Notes under the pieces: generated by a model
Database searches by the model: none
What the model was told of the DNA's origin: nothing
The model's input: only the letters and a program-made list of their open reading frames with translations
Shown: in pieces, positions 1-10,769 of the stretch
Numbering within the stretch: the first letter of the stretch is position 1
How the letters are laid out: every line of letters begins with the position of its first letter
Source of the DNA: Siniperca chuatsi
Lineage: Eukaryota; Chordata; Actinopteri; Centrarchiformes; Sinipercidae
Direction: 5' to 3'
Assembly (NCBI RefSeq): GCF_020085105.1
Contig: NC_058063.1
Span: forward strand, 6,482,501 to 6,546,500
DNA: 64,000 bases
Made by a program: the position numbers and the translations under genes

Positions 1-185
1 TGGCGAAGCGTATTTTCCTCAAGAACGAACATGTCAGATAGAAAACAAACTTTGGAGATGTCATTGTGACTGAGAGAAAAAAAAATCTTGATCTTTTCTC
101 CACTCTTCACAGACAAGACTGTGTTTGGTTGGCCAACCTGAAGTGACACTCTATGTCCTATTAAGGAAACGTGATCACATGTTCA
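1..185 (-). pseudogene. Orphan NITR leader exon with proximal 5' flank
   Basis: On the minus strand this reads as a signal-peptide exon like those of the intact genes (MTSP, then FVFYLTC), followed upstream by the usual 5' flank. The splice donor that should follow GGGGAAAATGG is replaced by unrelated sequence, and no V-I exon lies downstream. The CCAAT present in intact genes has become CCAAC. Base 1 coincides with the left end of the same fragment at 15722 and 25640, so the window opens at a duplication junction. It is probably inert. Confidence 0.75.
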
Positions 186-605
186 CTGTCACCTATAGTG
201 TCAAATTTGGTTCTTGAGAATCTTTGCATGGTGAGATGTATATGAAGAACATAATGGCTTCTCAACTTTGTCAACAATGACAGTAGCTTTAAAATGACCA
301 AAATGTTTTTAACCATAGTCATCATCACTAATGTAAGATTGTGCCTTAATGCTGATCTCACTGATGAGCCAAATCAACCCGTTCTCATTCCCAGGTCGTC
401 ATATACTGACTTTTTGTCACGCCCCTTGGCATCTCATACAAATGCATGTGGTACTCTTTAGCATCTGTATGAGACGTATCAGGTTTTCAATTAAACTCCA
501 ATGTAAAACCATCTGCGACAGTATTAGATGTTCAGAGGAACTGTCCCAGGCCGTCCATTCACTCCAATATTAACCTGACCGTGGCGCTATAAGACGCTGT
601 GAGCA
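186..605. repeat. NITR 5'-flank remnant and unclassified repeat
   Basis: Up to about 370 this continues the upstream flank of the orphan leader. From about 373 an unclassified repeat runs to the hAT fragment. The same arrangement recurs at 15906-16330 and 25827-26250. No gene is seen. Confidence 0.55.
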
Positions 606-1320
606 TCAGTCCCATCGGAGAACCAAGGACCCACCGCCCAGAAGTATTTTCCTCACTGTTAATTCCCACGTTAAGGTTTGCTGTGTCTTCATCGGATTTG
701 CTTTGAGGGGGGCAATTACTGAGATTGTGGGCTGCTCGTCCTCACACACGATAGCGGTCACAACTTTGACAGGTGCCATCTTTTTGACTATGTCTTCAGC
801 GGTGCAGATGTAATTCTCATTAAGAGTGTTCACCTCCTCCCTTTTTCTGAGCTCTCTTGACATGAGTGTGGCAAAAACCAGTTTGTTGCTGCAAAAAGCG
901 TTCTAGAATGTCATGGGAGCTGTCCCTTCAAGTGGAAACATCTTGAATGAGCTTGTGGGAAGGCAAAGCCAGTTGCTGCTTTTTCTCCCGTAGGATTACA
1001 GCTCTCCTTATGTTGCAATGTAAAAACCCAACCACCCTCCTCACTCTTCCCAGCAACTTTGGAGCAGTGTCCACTTGAAAGGCTTTCTGTGAGGCCAGAT
1101 TTAATGTGTAAGCAAAGCACCTGAGGTGAGGGGTCATCTCTGCTTCCACTTCAGCTACAATCATGTTTCTGGCATTATCAGTTCCCAGGGCTGGTTCTTT
1201 ATCAGCAATGTTCCAGTCAACACATGCTTCTTTCAATAAACTCCTATATTTTTCCCTGTGTATGATTCATTGAATACTCTCCTCTGTAAGACATGACACA
1301 GCATATCTTGGCAAACTAGA
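606..1320 (-). pseudogene. hAT transposase, C-terminal half (broken)
   Basis: Minus-strand frames encode a ZBED/hAT-type transposase segment. Recognisable pieces are GTDNARNM, LRCFAYTLNLA, VSTRWNSSHDILERFLQQ and a late MAPVKVVT segment. The frame is interrupted, so no full transposase is coded. The part missing here (AITTDAW region) is found at 19695-20040 and 27800-28140 in the related copies, on the far side of a LINE. One hAT copy was therefore split by a LINE before the block was duplicated. The family call rests on motif memory, not a search. Confidence 0.75.
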
Positions 1321-1424
1321 AAGTAAGCTGAATGTCCGTGGCCAAGTAATTTAATGTTATCTGGCACACAAATCGTGGCTGGAATTGTGTGGCTCGGTCC
1401 GAGCCATTTTGTTTATTTCCAATT

Positions 1425-1512
1425 TCCAATTCAGTTCAATTCAATATTATATTTATTTACCACCAATTCATAACAGAAGTTATCTCATTACACATTTCCT
1501 ATAGAGCAGGTC
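1425..1512 (-). mobile_element. LINE 3' terminus (L2/CR1-type), tail fragment
   Basis: The plus strand shows the complement of a common fish LINE 3' end: repeated TTCAATTCAA followed by a tract ending in TTATCTCATT. It is the 3' tail of the same LINE that continues at 1956, with other sequence placed between. Confidence 0.6.
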
Positions 1513-1955
1513 TGTCACAGTAATGCCAGGCCTCACCAGCCAGTAATCACATACACCTACTCCCAATCACACTCCTGCTCCACATCAGTCCCAATCACAA
1601 CATGCATAAAAGCACACAACTCACCTCATTCAGTGTCCGACCACATTCATATCTAGGACTCCTCATACCAGCCTCCAGTTCCGAGGCCCAGCCGCCGCCA
1701 GCCTCCAGTTCCGAGGCCCAGCCACCCGTTTCCAGCCCGGAGGCCCAGCCGCCCATTTCCAGCCCTGCTGTCCCGTCTCCAGAGTGTCCCAGCCTTCGCC
1801 GTCACCTCCCCGAGGTGACCAGCCTTTGCCCGGGTCCAAGCTCTGGGCCGTCCGCCCGAGGTGACCAGCTCCACCCGGGTCCAAGCTCCGGGCCGTCCGC
1901 CCGAGTTCCCAGGCGCCACTCCGGTATGGCAGGAGTGGCGCAGCAGGGCTGCCTT
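1513..1955. mobile_element. LTR-retrotransposon fossil fragment with GC-rich minisatellite
   Basis: The segment begins TGTCACAG, passes a CATAAAAGC TATA-like motif and then becomes GC-rich. Imperfect tandem units follow: about 27-30 bp at 1670-1770, and two copies of about 50 bp at 1805-1910. It interrupts LINE sequence on both sides. The start motif and composition resemble fish Ty3/gypsy-type LTRs. It is a broken fragment with no coding domain and is clearly older than the block duplication it lies beside. Family assignment is uncertain. Confidence 0.4.
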
Positions 1956-4900
1956 ATTTTTGCAATGTTGCATAGGTGAAAAAAGGCAGTCCTTGAAGTT
2001 TATTTCTTGTGGGAGTTAAAGGATAAATCCTGATCAAAGATAACTCTGAGGTTCCTTACGGTGGTGCTAGAGTACAATGCCATCTAGAGAAACTGTGTCT
2101 TTAGATAATGTGTCTCGGAGGTGTTTGGGGCCAAGTACAATAACTTCAGTTTTGAGTTTAACATCAGAAAATTGCAGGTCATCCAGGTTTTTATGTCCTT
2201 AAGGCATGCTTGAAGTTTAGTTAACTGGTTAGTCTCATCTGGCTTGATCGATAGATTTAATTGGGCATCATCTGCATAACAATGGAAGTTTATGGAGTGT
2301 TTCCTAATAAAATTGCCTAAGGGAAACATATATAAGGTGAATAGAATTGTTTCAAGCATAGACCCTTGTGAAACTAACGGGGGATTCACTGTTAACATGT
2401 ACAAACTGAGATCGATCTGACAGGATTTAAACCAGCTTAGTGCGGTTCCTTTAATGCCAATTGAATGTTCCAGTCTCTGTAATAGGATGTGTTGGCCAAT
2501 AGTGTCAAATGCAGCACTAAGATCTAACAGGACAAGTACAAAAACAAGTCAATTGTCTGATGCAATTAAAAGGTAATTTGTAATTTTCATCAGTGCTGTC
2601 TCTGTGCTATGATGCACTCTAAATCTTGACTGAAAATCCTCAAATAAACTATTGTTATTCAGAAAGCCACACAACTGATTGGCGACTGCTTTCTCAAGGA
2701 TCTTAGAGAGAAAGGGATGGTTAGATATAGGTCTGTAGTTGGCTGAAACCCCTGGATCAAGAGTGGGCTTTTTAAGAAGACGTTTAATTACAGCTACTTT
2801 TAAGGATTGTGGTACATTGCCTGTTAATAAAGACAGATTGATCATATCCAGTAAATAAGTGCTAACTAAGGGTAAAATGTCTTTAAGCAGCCTCATTGGA
2901 ATGGGGTCTAAGAGACAGGTCAATGGCTTTGATTAATTAATCGTCAAAGTTAGTTGAAGAAGGTTGATAGGAGCAAAGGAGTCAAAACATATATCAGGTT
3001 TTATAGTTGTTTCTAAGATTCCTGTGTTTGAAGATAAATCGGAACTGGTTGAGGGCAGGACATGATGAATTTTTCCTCTTATAGTTTTAATTTTATTATT
3101 AAAGAAGCTCATGAAGTTGTTACTACTGAAGGCTTTGGAATACATGGCTCAATAGAGCTGTGATTCTCTGTCAGCCTGGCTACAGTGCTGAAAAGAAACC
3201 TGTGGTTGTTTTTATTTTCCTCTATTAATGATGAGTAGGAGGCTGCTCTGGCATTACGGAGGGCCTTCCTATATGTTCTAAGCATATAAGTTCTTGCCAG
3301 ACTAAACGAGATTCTTCCAGGTTGTTGGAACGCCATTTCCTTTCAAGTTTTCGCGATGTTTGCTTAAATTTGCGGGTTTGGGGGTTATACCAAGAGGGAC
3401 GATAGAATCGAGTGTCGTTCGCAGTGAGCTTGCAGCACTATCAACAAGATGGTCAATTTGGGAGGGGTTGAAATAGGAGTCGTCTGTTATATTGAGACAT
3501 AGCACTGAATTAAATACAGATGGTATTTCTTCCTTAAATTTAGCTACAGCACTATCAGGTAGACATCTAGAGTAGGAGTTTTTGCCTAATGGCGTGTAGT
3601 CCAGTAGTAGGAGTATAAAAGTTATTAAATAATGGTCCGATAATGAAGGATTCTGTGTAAAGACTATTAAATGTTCAATTTCAATGCCATATTCCAGAAC
3701 AAGTTCGAGGGTGTGGTTAAAACAGTGAGTGGGTTTATGTACACTCCGACAAAAGCCAATAGAATACAATAATGAGATAAACGCAGTATTAAGGCTATCA
3801 TTTTCAACGTCCACATGAATATTGAAATCACCTACAATAATTACTTTATCTGTTTTAAATTGTTCACAAGTACAGCTTTTGATAACAGAGATCTGATGTT
3901 TAAGAGTCCACATTTAATTCTCCTATTTTGTTGTACTATTTCAGCGTTTTTGTTTAGATTTTTATGTATAACTCCTCTTCTGTTAACTTTTGGTTTAATT
4001 AATTTAAGTGGTCGAGGGGCAGACACTGTCACTAAGGAGTTTTGGGTGGGTAACTGCTCTGGAACCGCAGAGAAGCGTGTAGGACTGCAACTCTGCTTCC
4101 TGGTCTCATCTGTGAGTTGTCATGGTTTAGGTCCACTAAAGAACTATTAATGATTTCTAGATATGAGAGCTGCTCCATCCAAAGTGGGATGAATGCCGTC
4201 TTACCCAATGAGACCAGGTCTTCTCAAGTCCACCAATTATGTACAAAGCCCACATCGTTTGCTGGACACTACCTCGACAGCCAGTGGCGGAATGAAGACA
4301 TGCGGCTAAACATGTCATCACTGGTCAGGTTTGGCAGGGGCCCAGAGAAAATTGTCTTTGCATATGTACACACCGACTTGACATTAACTTTAGTGACCTC
4401 CGATTGGCGTAATCGGTAGTCATTACCGCCAACATGAATAACAATCTTACTGTATTTACGTTTATCCTTAGCCAGCAGTTTTAAATAGGATTCAACGTCG
4501 CCTGCTCTGGCCCCAGGAATACATTTGACTATGGTCGCTGGTGTTGTTAACTTCACGTTTCTCAAAATGGACCTGCCAATATTCAGAGTTGGTTTCTCAG
4601 CGGGAAATGTGAACAGCTTCGGTGGTTTAACCGTGGGCTTCGGCTTAGGGTTATGCTCCCTTTGAATAGTCACCCAGCCTCCCTGGTTTCGGATACCAGG
4701 AGCTACCTCTGGTCAGTCCGCACCGGCTACTGGGGTCTGGCTAACTACAGCAGCTAATGATTGAGTTCCCATGGTGTGGAACCGCGTTTCCAATTCACTT
4801 ATCCTCGCCTCCAATGCTACAAATAAACTACATGTATTTCATGTACCATTATCACTAAAGGAGGCAGAGGAATAGCTAAACATTTGACACACCATGTAGG

Positions 4901-5165
4901 AGAGAGCAGTAAAGTGAGAGGAAGAGAGAGAAGCTGTTGCTAGGTGCTAAGCTAAAGAACGGTAGCTAGCAAAAACAAATAGCGTGTGGGATTAACGAGA
5001 AAGTCGTTAAAAGAAGGAGAGTGCTATGAGTGCTTGAGCAGAACTAGTGTACGTTTAAATGTACCCAAATATGCGCTACTAATAACACACAAACACCGGT
5101 GACCAGAAATGAGATAATACGCCTACTGCAGCACGTCAGCACATCTAACTGGACAAGCAAACTGG
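1956..5165 (-). mobile_element. L2/CR1-type LINE, long degenerate copy with ORF1 and ORF2
   Basis: Minus strand, 5' end near 5165. ORF1 shows a Cys-rich/coiled-coil start near 4680-4900, then an SGNH-esterase-like segment at 4269-4673 ([19 protein letters not shown]). ORF2 starts near 4030. It has an APE-type endonuclease at about 3300-3990 (GDFNIH, SDHYL) and reverse transcriptase at about 2080-3150 (NYRPIS, AAFDTI, CYADD). Several frame breaks make it inactive. Copies at 16635 and 26715 occupy the equivalent position between the hAT fragments. Confidence 0.8.
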
Positions 5166-5177
5166 AAAGGATTCAAG

Positions 5178-5830
5178 AAGGGAAAAGGATAGCAAATTAA
5201 TTGATTCAGTCTCATAAAATACACTACACTATCAGTTTGGAACTCTGATTAATACTTAATTTAATGAAGGATTTGGAGTTCAGCATAGAAGAGCATGGCA
5301 AATTATTCACTCTTGTGCAAAATGAAAGAAACCAGCATAATTATACACAAGCATTTATTAAAAGATAATAAAAGCAAAAACACATAATGAAGTCTAACAA
5401 TGCACTAAGCTAAAGAACAAAACGGTGTGTGTGTCTGTGTGTGTGATCCAAAATGGCTGTTTGGGTCCAAAATGGCATCAAACAAAAGAAATCTAATTCA
5501 AAATGGCAGCTGAGCAGTGAATGCATGGTTAGACAAAGAAAGGAAATTCAAAATGGCGGCTAGGCCATGTTTGAAAAGAGTGTGGCTCTGTTAAAGGGCC
5601 AAATTGAAGTGTATGTGTGAACTGTGTAGGATAAACGGTGCCAGGTTAGTAAACAGGATAGTTGCATGCAAGACCCTGTGTCTGTGTGAAGTCACTGACA
5701 TCAGCTTAGCATGTGGCTACCAAATTCAAACAGGGGGAAGCACATCACATCAATTAAACTCAATGAACCAAATAAATACAGATACATTCAGAAAAGCAAT
5801 ACAGTCCCGTGTACTCTGCTATGCTCTGTT
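5178..5830. repeat. Repeated intergenic module with four AAAATGGC motifs (5'-truncated copy)
   Basis: A block seen also at 10770, 20100, 28840, 34170, 40520 (truncated) and 55440 (partial). Here its left part is replaced by the LINE. At 5449-5560 four motifs occur: CCAAAATGGCTG, CCAAAATGGCAT, TCAAAATGGCAG and TCAAAATGGCGGCT. They resemble YY1 sites. The class of the block is not recognised. Confidence 0.7.
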
Positions 5831-6300
5831 ACGCCCAGTTGTATGTTCAGTAGTTATACGGTTCGATGGCTCAGTGATTAAGAGAACTCAAACTGTTAAG
5901 TACTTTTCACTAACCTCTTCTTTAATCCCTTAATGTAATGAGTAATACACTGGCTCATTTCTTTAAAAATGTTGTGATCCCACCTCAGATTTTTTGCAGG
6001 CTAATCTATAAACGTGTATATATAATAACCATCAGTGATATAGCACTTTTCAAAAACAAGTTTACAATGTGCTTAACAGACAAACAAGCAGAACATTATC
6101 TTAATATTCACGAATAAACCATCCTGGCTTGTCAGTTTATGTTGTCCTCACCACCCTAGAAAATAGCATCATTGAATTTGAGAATAATGTTGAAAAAACG
6201 GTTCCTGCTTTTGAAAAAGACAAATTACAAATTACACTTTAAAAGACAGTAATGGGCTCATGTCCTGTTACACAGAGACAAAGATGGAATATGTCCAGCT
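5831..6300. other. 3' flank of the first NITR gene
   Basis: AT-rich flank duplicated downstream of the genes at 13130, 22997, 30571 and 35908. No gene is seen in it. The terminal stretch, 6240-6300, is probably 3' UTR. Confidence 0.5.
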
Positions 6301-6306
6301 TTATTG
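6299..6306 (-). terminator. AATAAA hexamer overlapping the stop codon
   Basis: The minus strand reads CAA TAA AGC, so the stop codon sits inside a canonical AATAAA. The same arrangement occurs at the ends of the gene copies at 13130, 22997, 30571 and 35908, but not in the four right-hand genes. Whether it is used for polyadenylation is unknown. Confidence 0.4.
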
Positions 6307-7828
6307 CTTTACACGGGAGTACACACATTCATCTTCTGTGTCGTCCCTCTGTTTTCTTGATCTGCTGGCCTTGTTTACCCTTAGAGCAGCGTAATGGAGA
6401 TTATCCTCATTATTGTAATCCTAGCAATGAAATATAAAAGAGTAAATAACAATATGGTACTCGACAGAAATGAGAAACAAATTCAACAGAAATTGTTAGG
6501 ATATAAAATATATATTTAAATGGTAATAGAATTGTTAATCTAGACAGAAAATACCTCTGCATTTGTTGTGGAGGAAGCAGAAAATCTCACGAAAGACTCT
6601 GAAAAACAATTTTAAAGCTGTGATTCTATAATGACACGTTCAGCAATTACACACTGTAGATACAAACAGTACCATTTACCTCTACATTGGCCGTTGTTTC
6701 TCTTACTCATAATGTACAGTGAGAAAGCCAGTAAAACACTCAGGATGGTAGTGAATGTCAAAGCGCCAATCAAGAAATACACCAAGACAAGAGAGTCTTT
6801 CTCATCTGCAGAGACGGAGACATTACAGAGGAGATTTTTTTAAAACTTTGTGTTCATCAAATGTTTAGTTAGAGAGTAACCATAACTATTTATCAGATAA
6901 AACAACTTCTGCTAGAAAGTTACTTACGTTCAAAGTCCAGCTTGGTCCCATTTCCAAACAGTATGTGTCCACATGAGGCAACAGCACAGTAGTAGGTCCC
7001 AGCATGAGAAAGATTCAGACTCTTCAATGGCAAGTTGTAGAAACAGGTGTGTGTTTGTGTGTTGAGTTTCCTCTCACACTGATCATTCCTGCCTCCATGG
7101 GTGTACATGAGTCCTGGATGAGATTCTTCAGAGTTCCTGAACCAGTAAACACTGTGTTCTCCATCACAGGTCCCAGTGTGTACTGTACAGTTCAGAGTCA
7201 CAGAGCCTCCTGGCTGGATGGTCTCAGATGCTGACTGATGGACCGAAGCTTGGATGTTCAAACCTGAACCCTTTACACTGACAATAGTCCCCTCAACTTC
7301 AAATTTGACTGAAAAGCTACTTGCACAGTAGTATGTAGCTGAGTCTGAAATGTGTAAATCTGAGATCTTCAAGTGATTTTTACCTTTTTCAGTATCCAAT
7401 GTGAAGCGTGGATTGTTCTTGAATTCATCATAAAAAATGCCTTTTTTATTAGACATGTCATTGGTAGAGATGAGTCTTGGTTTCTGTCCCAGAGTTTGCT
7501 TATACCAATAAAATATTACATCTTCTACGCCATCTTCATAGAAACATAGCAAAGTTATGCTATCACCAATATTAGCTGATACAAAACCACTCTCTTGAAG
7601 AACCGATGAGGACAGATCAGTCATCTGAGCTGAAGTGATAGGAGAGACAGAGCAAATACACAATTAATTCAATGTGACAGTAAGTATGTTATACTGAATA
7701 AATGATTAGAAGCAATGACACTTAGAGTGACCAAATAGATACAAATGGAGGCAAAAAAAAAACAACTCACCCATTTTCCCCAAGAACAAATATGTCAGAT
7801 AGAAAACAAACGTTGGAGATGTCATCAT
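6301..7828 (-). CDS. NITR gene 1, inhibitory-type, 349 aa
   Basis: Predicted surface immune receptor of the teleost NITR family. Exons (complement): 7771-7828 leader, 6928-7629 V+I, 6680-6805 transmembrane, 6555-6598 linker, 6301-6420 tail. All junctions are GT-AG and the phases match. Signal peptide about 1-19 (MMTSPTFVFYLTY). V domain about 21-140 has C48, W61 and DSATYYC (C121) with a weak J-like FEVEGTIVSV. I domain about 143-252 has six Cys (167, 174, 204, 215, 234, 239) and a perfect J-like FGNGTKL. TM about 259-286 is uncharged. The tail has ITIM LHYAAL (Y320) and ITIM-like CVYSRV (Y344). CDR2-like TNDMS groups it with the genes at 31184 and 36531. Ligand is unknown. Orthology to named NITR subfamilies is not determined. 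Confidence 0.92.
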
Positions 7829-8450
7829 GGTCAAATTGCTGACTTGAGTGAAAAGAATCTTGATCTTTTCTCCACTCTTCACAGACAAGACTGTGTTTGA
7901 TTGGCCAACCTGAAGTGACACTATATGACCTATTAAGGAAACATGATCACATGCTCACTGCCACATATAGTGTCAATTTCAGTTCTTTTGAAGACTCACT
8001 TGGTGACAGGTATATGAAGAACATAAAGGCTCTTTGACTTGACATTAGATTTAAAATCACCTAAATATAAACAACTATACATCCACACCCATTTAACACC
8101 ACACTGATCTCACTGATGGGCCATTTTCACTTTACATGTTTGGTTAATATTTGCTTTCTTTAACAGTACAGGAAAGGGACATAAGGATGAGGACAAGGAT
8201 AACAAAAAACTCTTGTTTGAAAACAAATTGGTTATCCAATATCCAATTATTAACATTTTCCTTAAATCAAATTCTTTCTTGATAGTGTTTTAGTCAGCAT
8301 TTTTCCTGTAATGGCCATTCAGTGTATTTACCTTCTGTAATTAACTCTGTATAGTAGTTTGTTGCTAATGGCAGGTTCCCCCATTCTCATGCTGGATTCA
8401 AATTACCTGCATATTTACAAGGTATTCATGGGAAATGACGCATGCATGTA
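7829..8450. other. 5' flank of NITR gene 1
   Basis: Conserved upstream region shared with the flanks at 14627-15240 and 24527-25200. Apart from the CCAAT block no further element was recognised. Confidence 0.5.
7899..7908 (-). promoter_or_regulatory. Conserved CCAAT box upstream of NITR gene 1
   Basis: The minus strand reads TTGGCCAATC about 70 bp upstream of the ATG. The same position holds it in other genes: 14697-14706, 24597-24606, 37508-37517, 42790-42799 and 54341-54350. The gene at 58631 has the variant CTGGCCAATC at 60261-60270. It lies in a well-conserved block that includes AAGAGTGGAGAAAAGATC. An NF-Y type role is inferred. No TATA box was convincingly placed. Confidence 0.5.
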
Positions 8451-8454
8451 ATCC

Positions 8455-8589
8455 AGCATTACCATTTGTAACTGTCACCAAGAGCAAGCACTTTGCCAAC
8501 AGTGGCAAGAAAAAACCTTCTTTTAAGGGTCAGAAACCTCGACCAGAACCAGACTCAGGGTGGGCGGCCATCTGCCGCTGCTGTGTTGG

Positions 8590-8622
<33 letters not shown>

Positions 8623-8735
8623 ATACAGTAACATAATGCAAATTCCACATAGGATTTTAAAATAATAAAAATGTAATGGTGGTGGTAATATTAATGAAAC
8701 AATAATAGTAAAAACTGTCATATGAATAATAATTA
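8455..8735 (-). mobile_element. LINE 3'-end fragment with GA microsatellite
   Basis: This matches the 3' UTR of the L2/CR1-type LINE at 16640-17290 (the gcaagcactt, aaccagactcag and ccatctgccg landmarks). It contains a (GA)n tract at 8591-8621. Positional copies sit upstream of the genes at 13130 (15245-15620) and 22997 (25210-25610). Confidence 0.65.
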
Positions 8736-9190
8736 AGGACAAAGATAACAAAATACTCTTGTTTAAAAATGCTGGTTATCCAATATGTGGCTCAGTGATG
8801 GAGGTGACTACTGGTGGTTACTTACAGTATTAATCTCCTCTTTAATCCCTTAAATGTATAATTCTCAACAGTTTCATTAAATTTAACTCTTTTTTATACT
8901 GTTTTTGTACAGCATTTTTCTGTAATGGCCATTCAGTGTATTTATCTTCTGTAATTAACTCTGTATAGTAGTTTTCATTGCTAATGGTGTAATCTGCCAT
9001 TCCCACGCCGGATTCAAATTACCTGCATATGTAGAAGGTATTCATGGGAAATGATGCATGCATGTATTCCAGCATTGCTGTTTGTAATTGTATCTCACTG
9101 ATATCAGCCTCATTGGTTACTGTTAACTCACCTACTACCTGCCCCTCGGACGTCCTCTTCAGTTCCCTAACTGATGCCTCTCTCTCTCTC
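8736..9190. repeat. Second copy of gene 5'-flank sequence
   Basis: The stretch at about 8910-9095 repeats 8300-8480: a shared ATGGCCATTCAGTGTATTTA, and the same run of landmarks through the ATGCATGCATGTA region. This indicates a local tandem duplication of about 610 bp. No gene is seen. Confidence 0.6.
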
Positions 9191-9545
9191 CCTTCCCCTC
9201 CTCCTGTGTGTGTGTGTGTGTGTTTGAGTGATTGTGTGCAGGTGTGCCGAAGTCAGGGTGGAACCTCCCAGCTGCACTGCATCTCTGAATCAAGCCGTTG
9301 AGCTTGTATTTTTTGCTATCACCTTCCGTTTTTACCTGTTATAAACTGTTCTCCGTCTCCTCGCAGTCTTGCCAGCTCTGATTTCAGCCTCTGTTCCTTC
9401 CACTGCCTCCTGAACTACTCTACTCCAGTCTCCTGCTTCCCCTGCATCACCATTCGCTGAGTTTTTTCCAAATACTTTAAATATGCTACCTGGCCTCTTG
9501 TCTGTGTCTGCTCCTGAGTTCACTAATTCTTATCCCCATAACACC
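9190..9545 (+). mobile_element. LTR-like fossil fragment (probable Ty3/gypsy solo LTR remnant)
   Basis: A CT-rich region with a (GT)n tract runs to a CCATAACA end. Composition and phrase order resemble fish gypsy-type LTRs. No internal coding region adjoins it. A short related piece, sharing the end and its flank, recurs at 31941-31990. Broken and old; family tentative. Confidence 0.35.
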
Positions 9546-10211
9546 TACACCTAGAGGAGGGGGCCATCATCAGTTGTAGAAATGGGAAATGGGAGCCAAA
9601 TCAAAGTCTGCTCTTAATATTTTGCATTAGCCCTGTTGATTTTATTATTTGGGATGTAGTGGAGAGTAAATACAAATACACACAGTTTACCCACCTTTTT
9701 CAAATGCAACAGGGTTTACTCACCTTTTCATGAGTTTACCATTACCTTTACCATTGGACAGTTTAGCCAGCAGACATTTATAGTTTAATCAACTTTTTTT
9801 TTTACCACTACATCCCCTGTGTGATGACTAACCTAGAATAATGTTTCCCAATCCTTTATTAGAGGTCCAGGATGTTTTCCATCCAACCCTGCTTCACCAC
9901 AACTGGCTCAAATGGTAATTTTATGAGCCATGCAGTTATATTCAATAAAGCGAGGAACACACAATCTCTAGATGTGTCATTATTATTCATGTAACTGTAA
10001 GATTGGATAGGGCCTATATAAAATTATGGAATTATTTTATATTTTGGAAATGATCCTCTGTTGTTACCATAACTCAGGTTAGGCGGTGTATATGCAGAGA
10101 ATTTGTTTTAAATTACTTTTTGGTTATCTGGGGGAGGACCCCCAGCCCCCATCATAATATTGTTATGATAATATTTCTTTTCAAGTTTGCTCCCCCATTT
10201 TAAAACATAAC
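9546..10211. other. Intergenic, nothing recognised
   Basis: AT-rich sequence without a supportable gene or a known repeat. Confidence 0.4.
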
Positions 10212-10705
10212 CAGGTGCCCATGAACACAGGTGCGGGTTTGTGTTGAGTTTCCTCTCACACTGATCATTCCTGCCTCCATGGGTGTACATGAGTCCTGGA
10301 TGAGATTCTTCAGAGTTTCTGAACCAGTAAACACTGTGTTCTCCATCACAGGTCCCAGTGTGTACTGTACAGTTCAGAGTCACAGAGCCTCCTGGCTGGA
10401 TGGTCTCAGATGCTGACTGATGGACCAAAGCTTGGATGTTCAAACCTGAACCTGAACCCTTTACACTGACAGTAATGCCCTCTGCCAATTCAATTGTTAC
10501 AAAAAAGCTGATTCTGAAATGAGTAATGCTGAGATCTTCAAGTGGTTTTTACCATTTTCAGTATCCAATGTGAAGCATGGATTGTCATTTCATGTAGAAG
10601 GTAGAGATGAGTCTTGATTTCTGTCCGAGAGTTTGCTTATATCAGGAAAATCTTGCTACCACGTCATCTTCATAGAAACATTGCAAAGTTACGCTGTCAC
10701 CATGA
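10212..10705 (-). pseudogene. NITR pseudogene, partial V-I exon
   Basis: The minus strand codes a clear I-domain segment (IQPGGSVTLNC, CDGEHSVYWFRNSEE, GGRNDQCERK) preceded by a degraded V domain. The end of the I domain and all transmembrane and tail exons are missing. The V part lacks the YYC region and breaks near its N terminus, where it fuses directly to promoter-like sequence (10705-10765). Shared V-region features (the GTTACAAAAAAGCT tract and GCATGGATTGTCATTT) pair it with the pseudogene at 33311. Confidence 0.88.
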
Positions 10706-10769
10706 ATTCATGTTTGAATTGCTGACTTGAGAGAAAAGAATCTCGATCTTTTCACTCAGCTGATCTGCA

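Noticed and set aside
1602-1979. Pro/Ser/Ala-rich ORF of 125 codons
   Set aside because: Produced by a GC-rich tandem repeat in an LTR-like fossil. Open frames on both strands are expected from composition.
6249-6437. Plus-strand 61-71 codon ORFs (MGSCPVTQRQRW) near each gene end
   Set aside because: Antisense to the cytoplasmic tail exon; no independent support.
7004-7234. Plus-strand ORFs of about 76 codons opposite each I domain, repeated in every copy
   Set aside because: They are antisense shadows of the conserved I-domain exon. Repetition follows exon identity, and there is no independent coding evidence.
7829-7921. In-frame N-terminal extension before the leader (SLQVGQSNTVLS...) in several genes
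   Set aside because: The upstream start codons are GTG or TTG on the minus strand, not ATG. The stretch is better read as 5' UTR/promoter.
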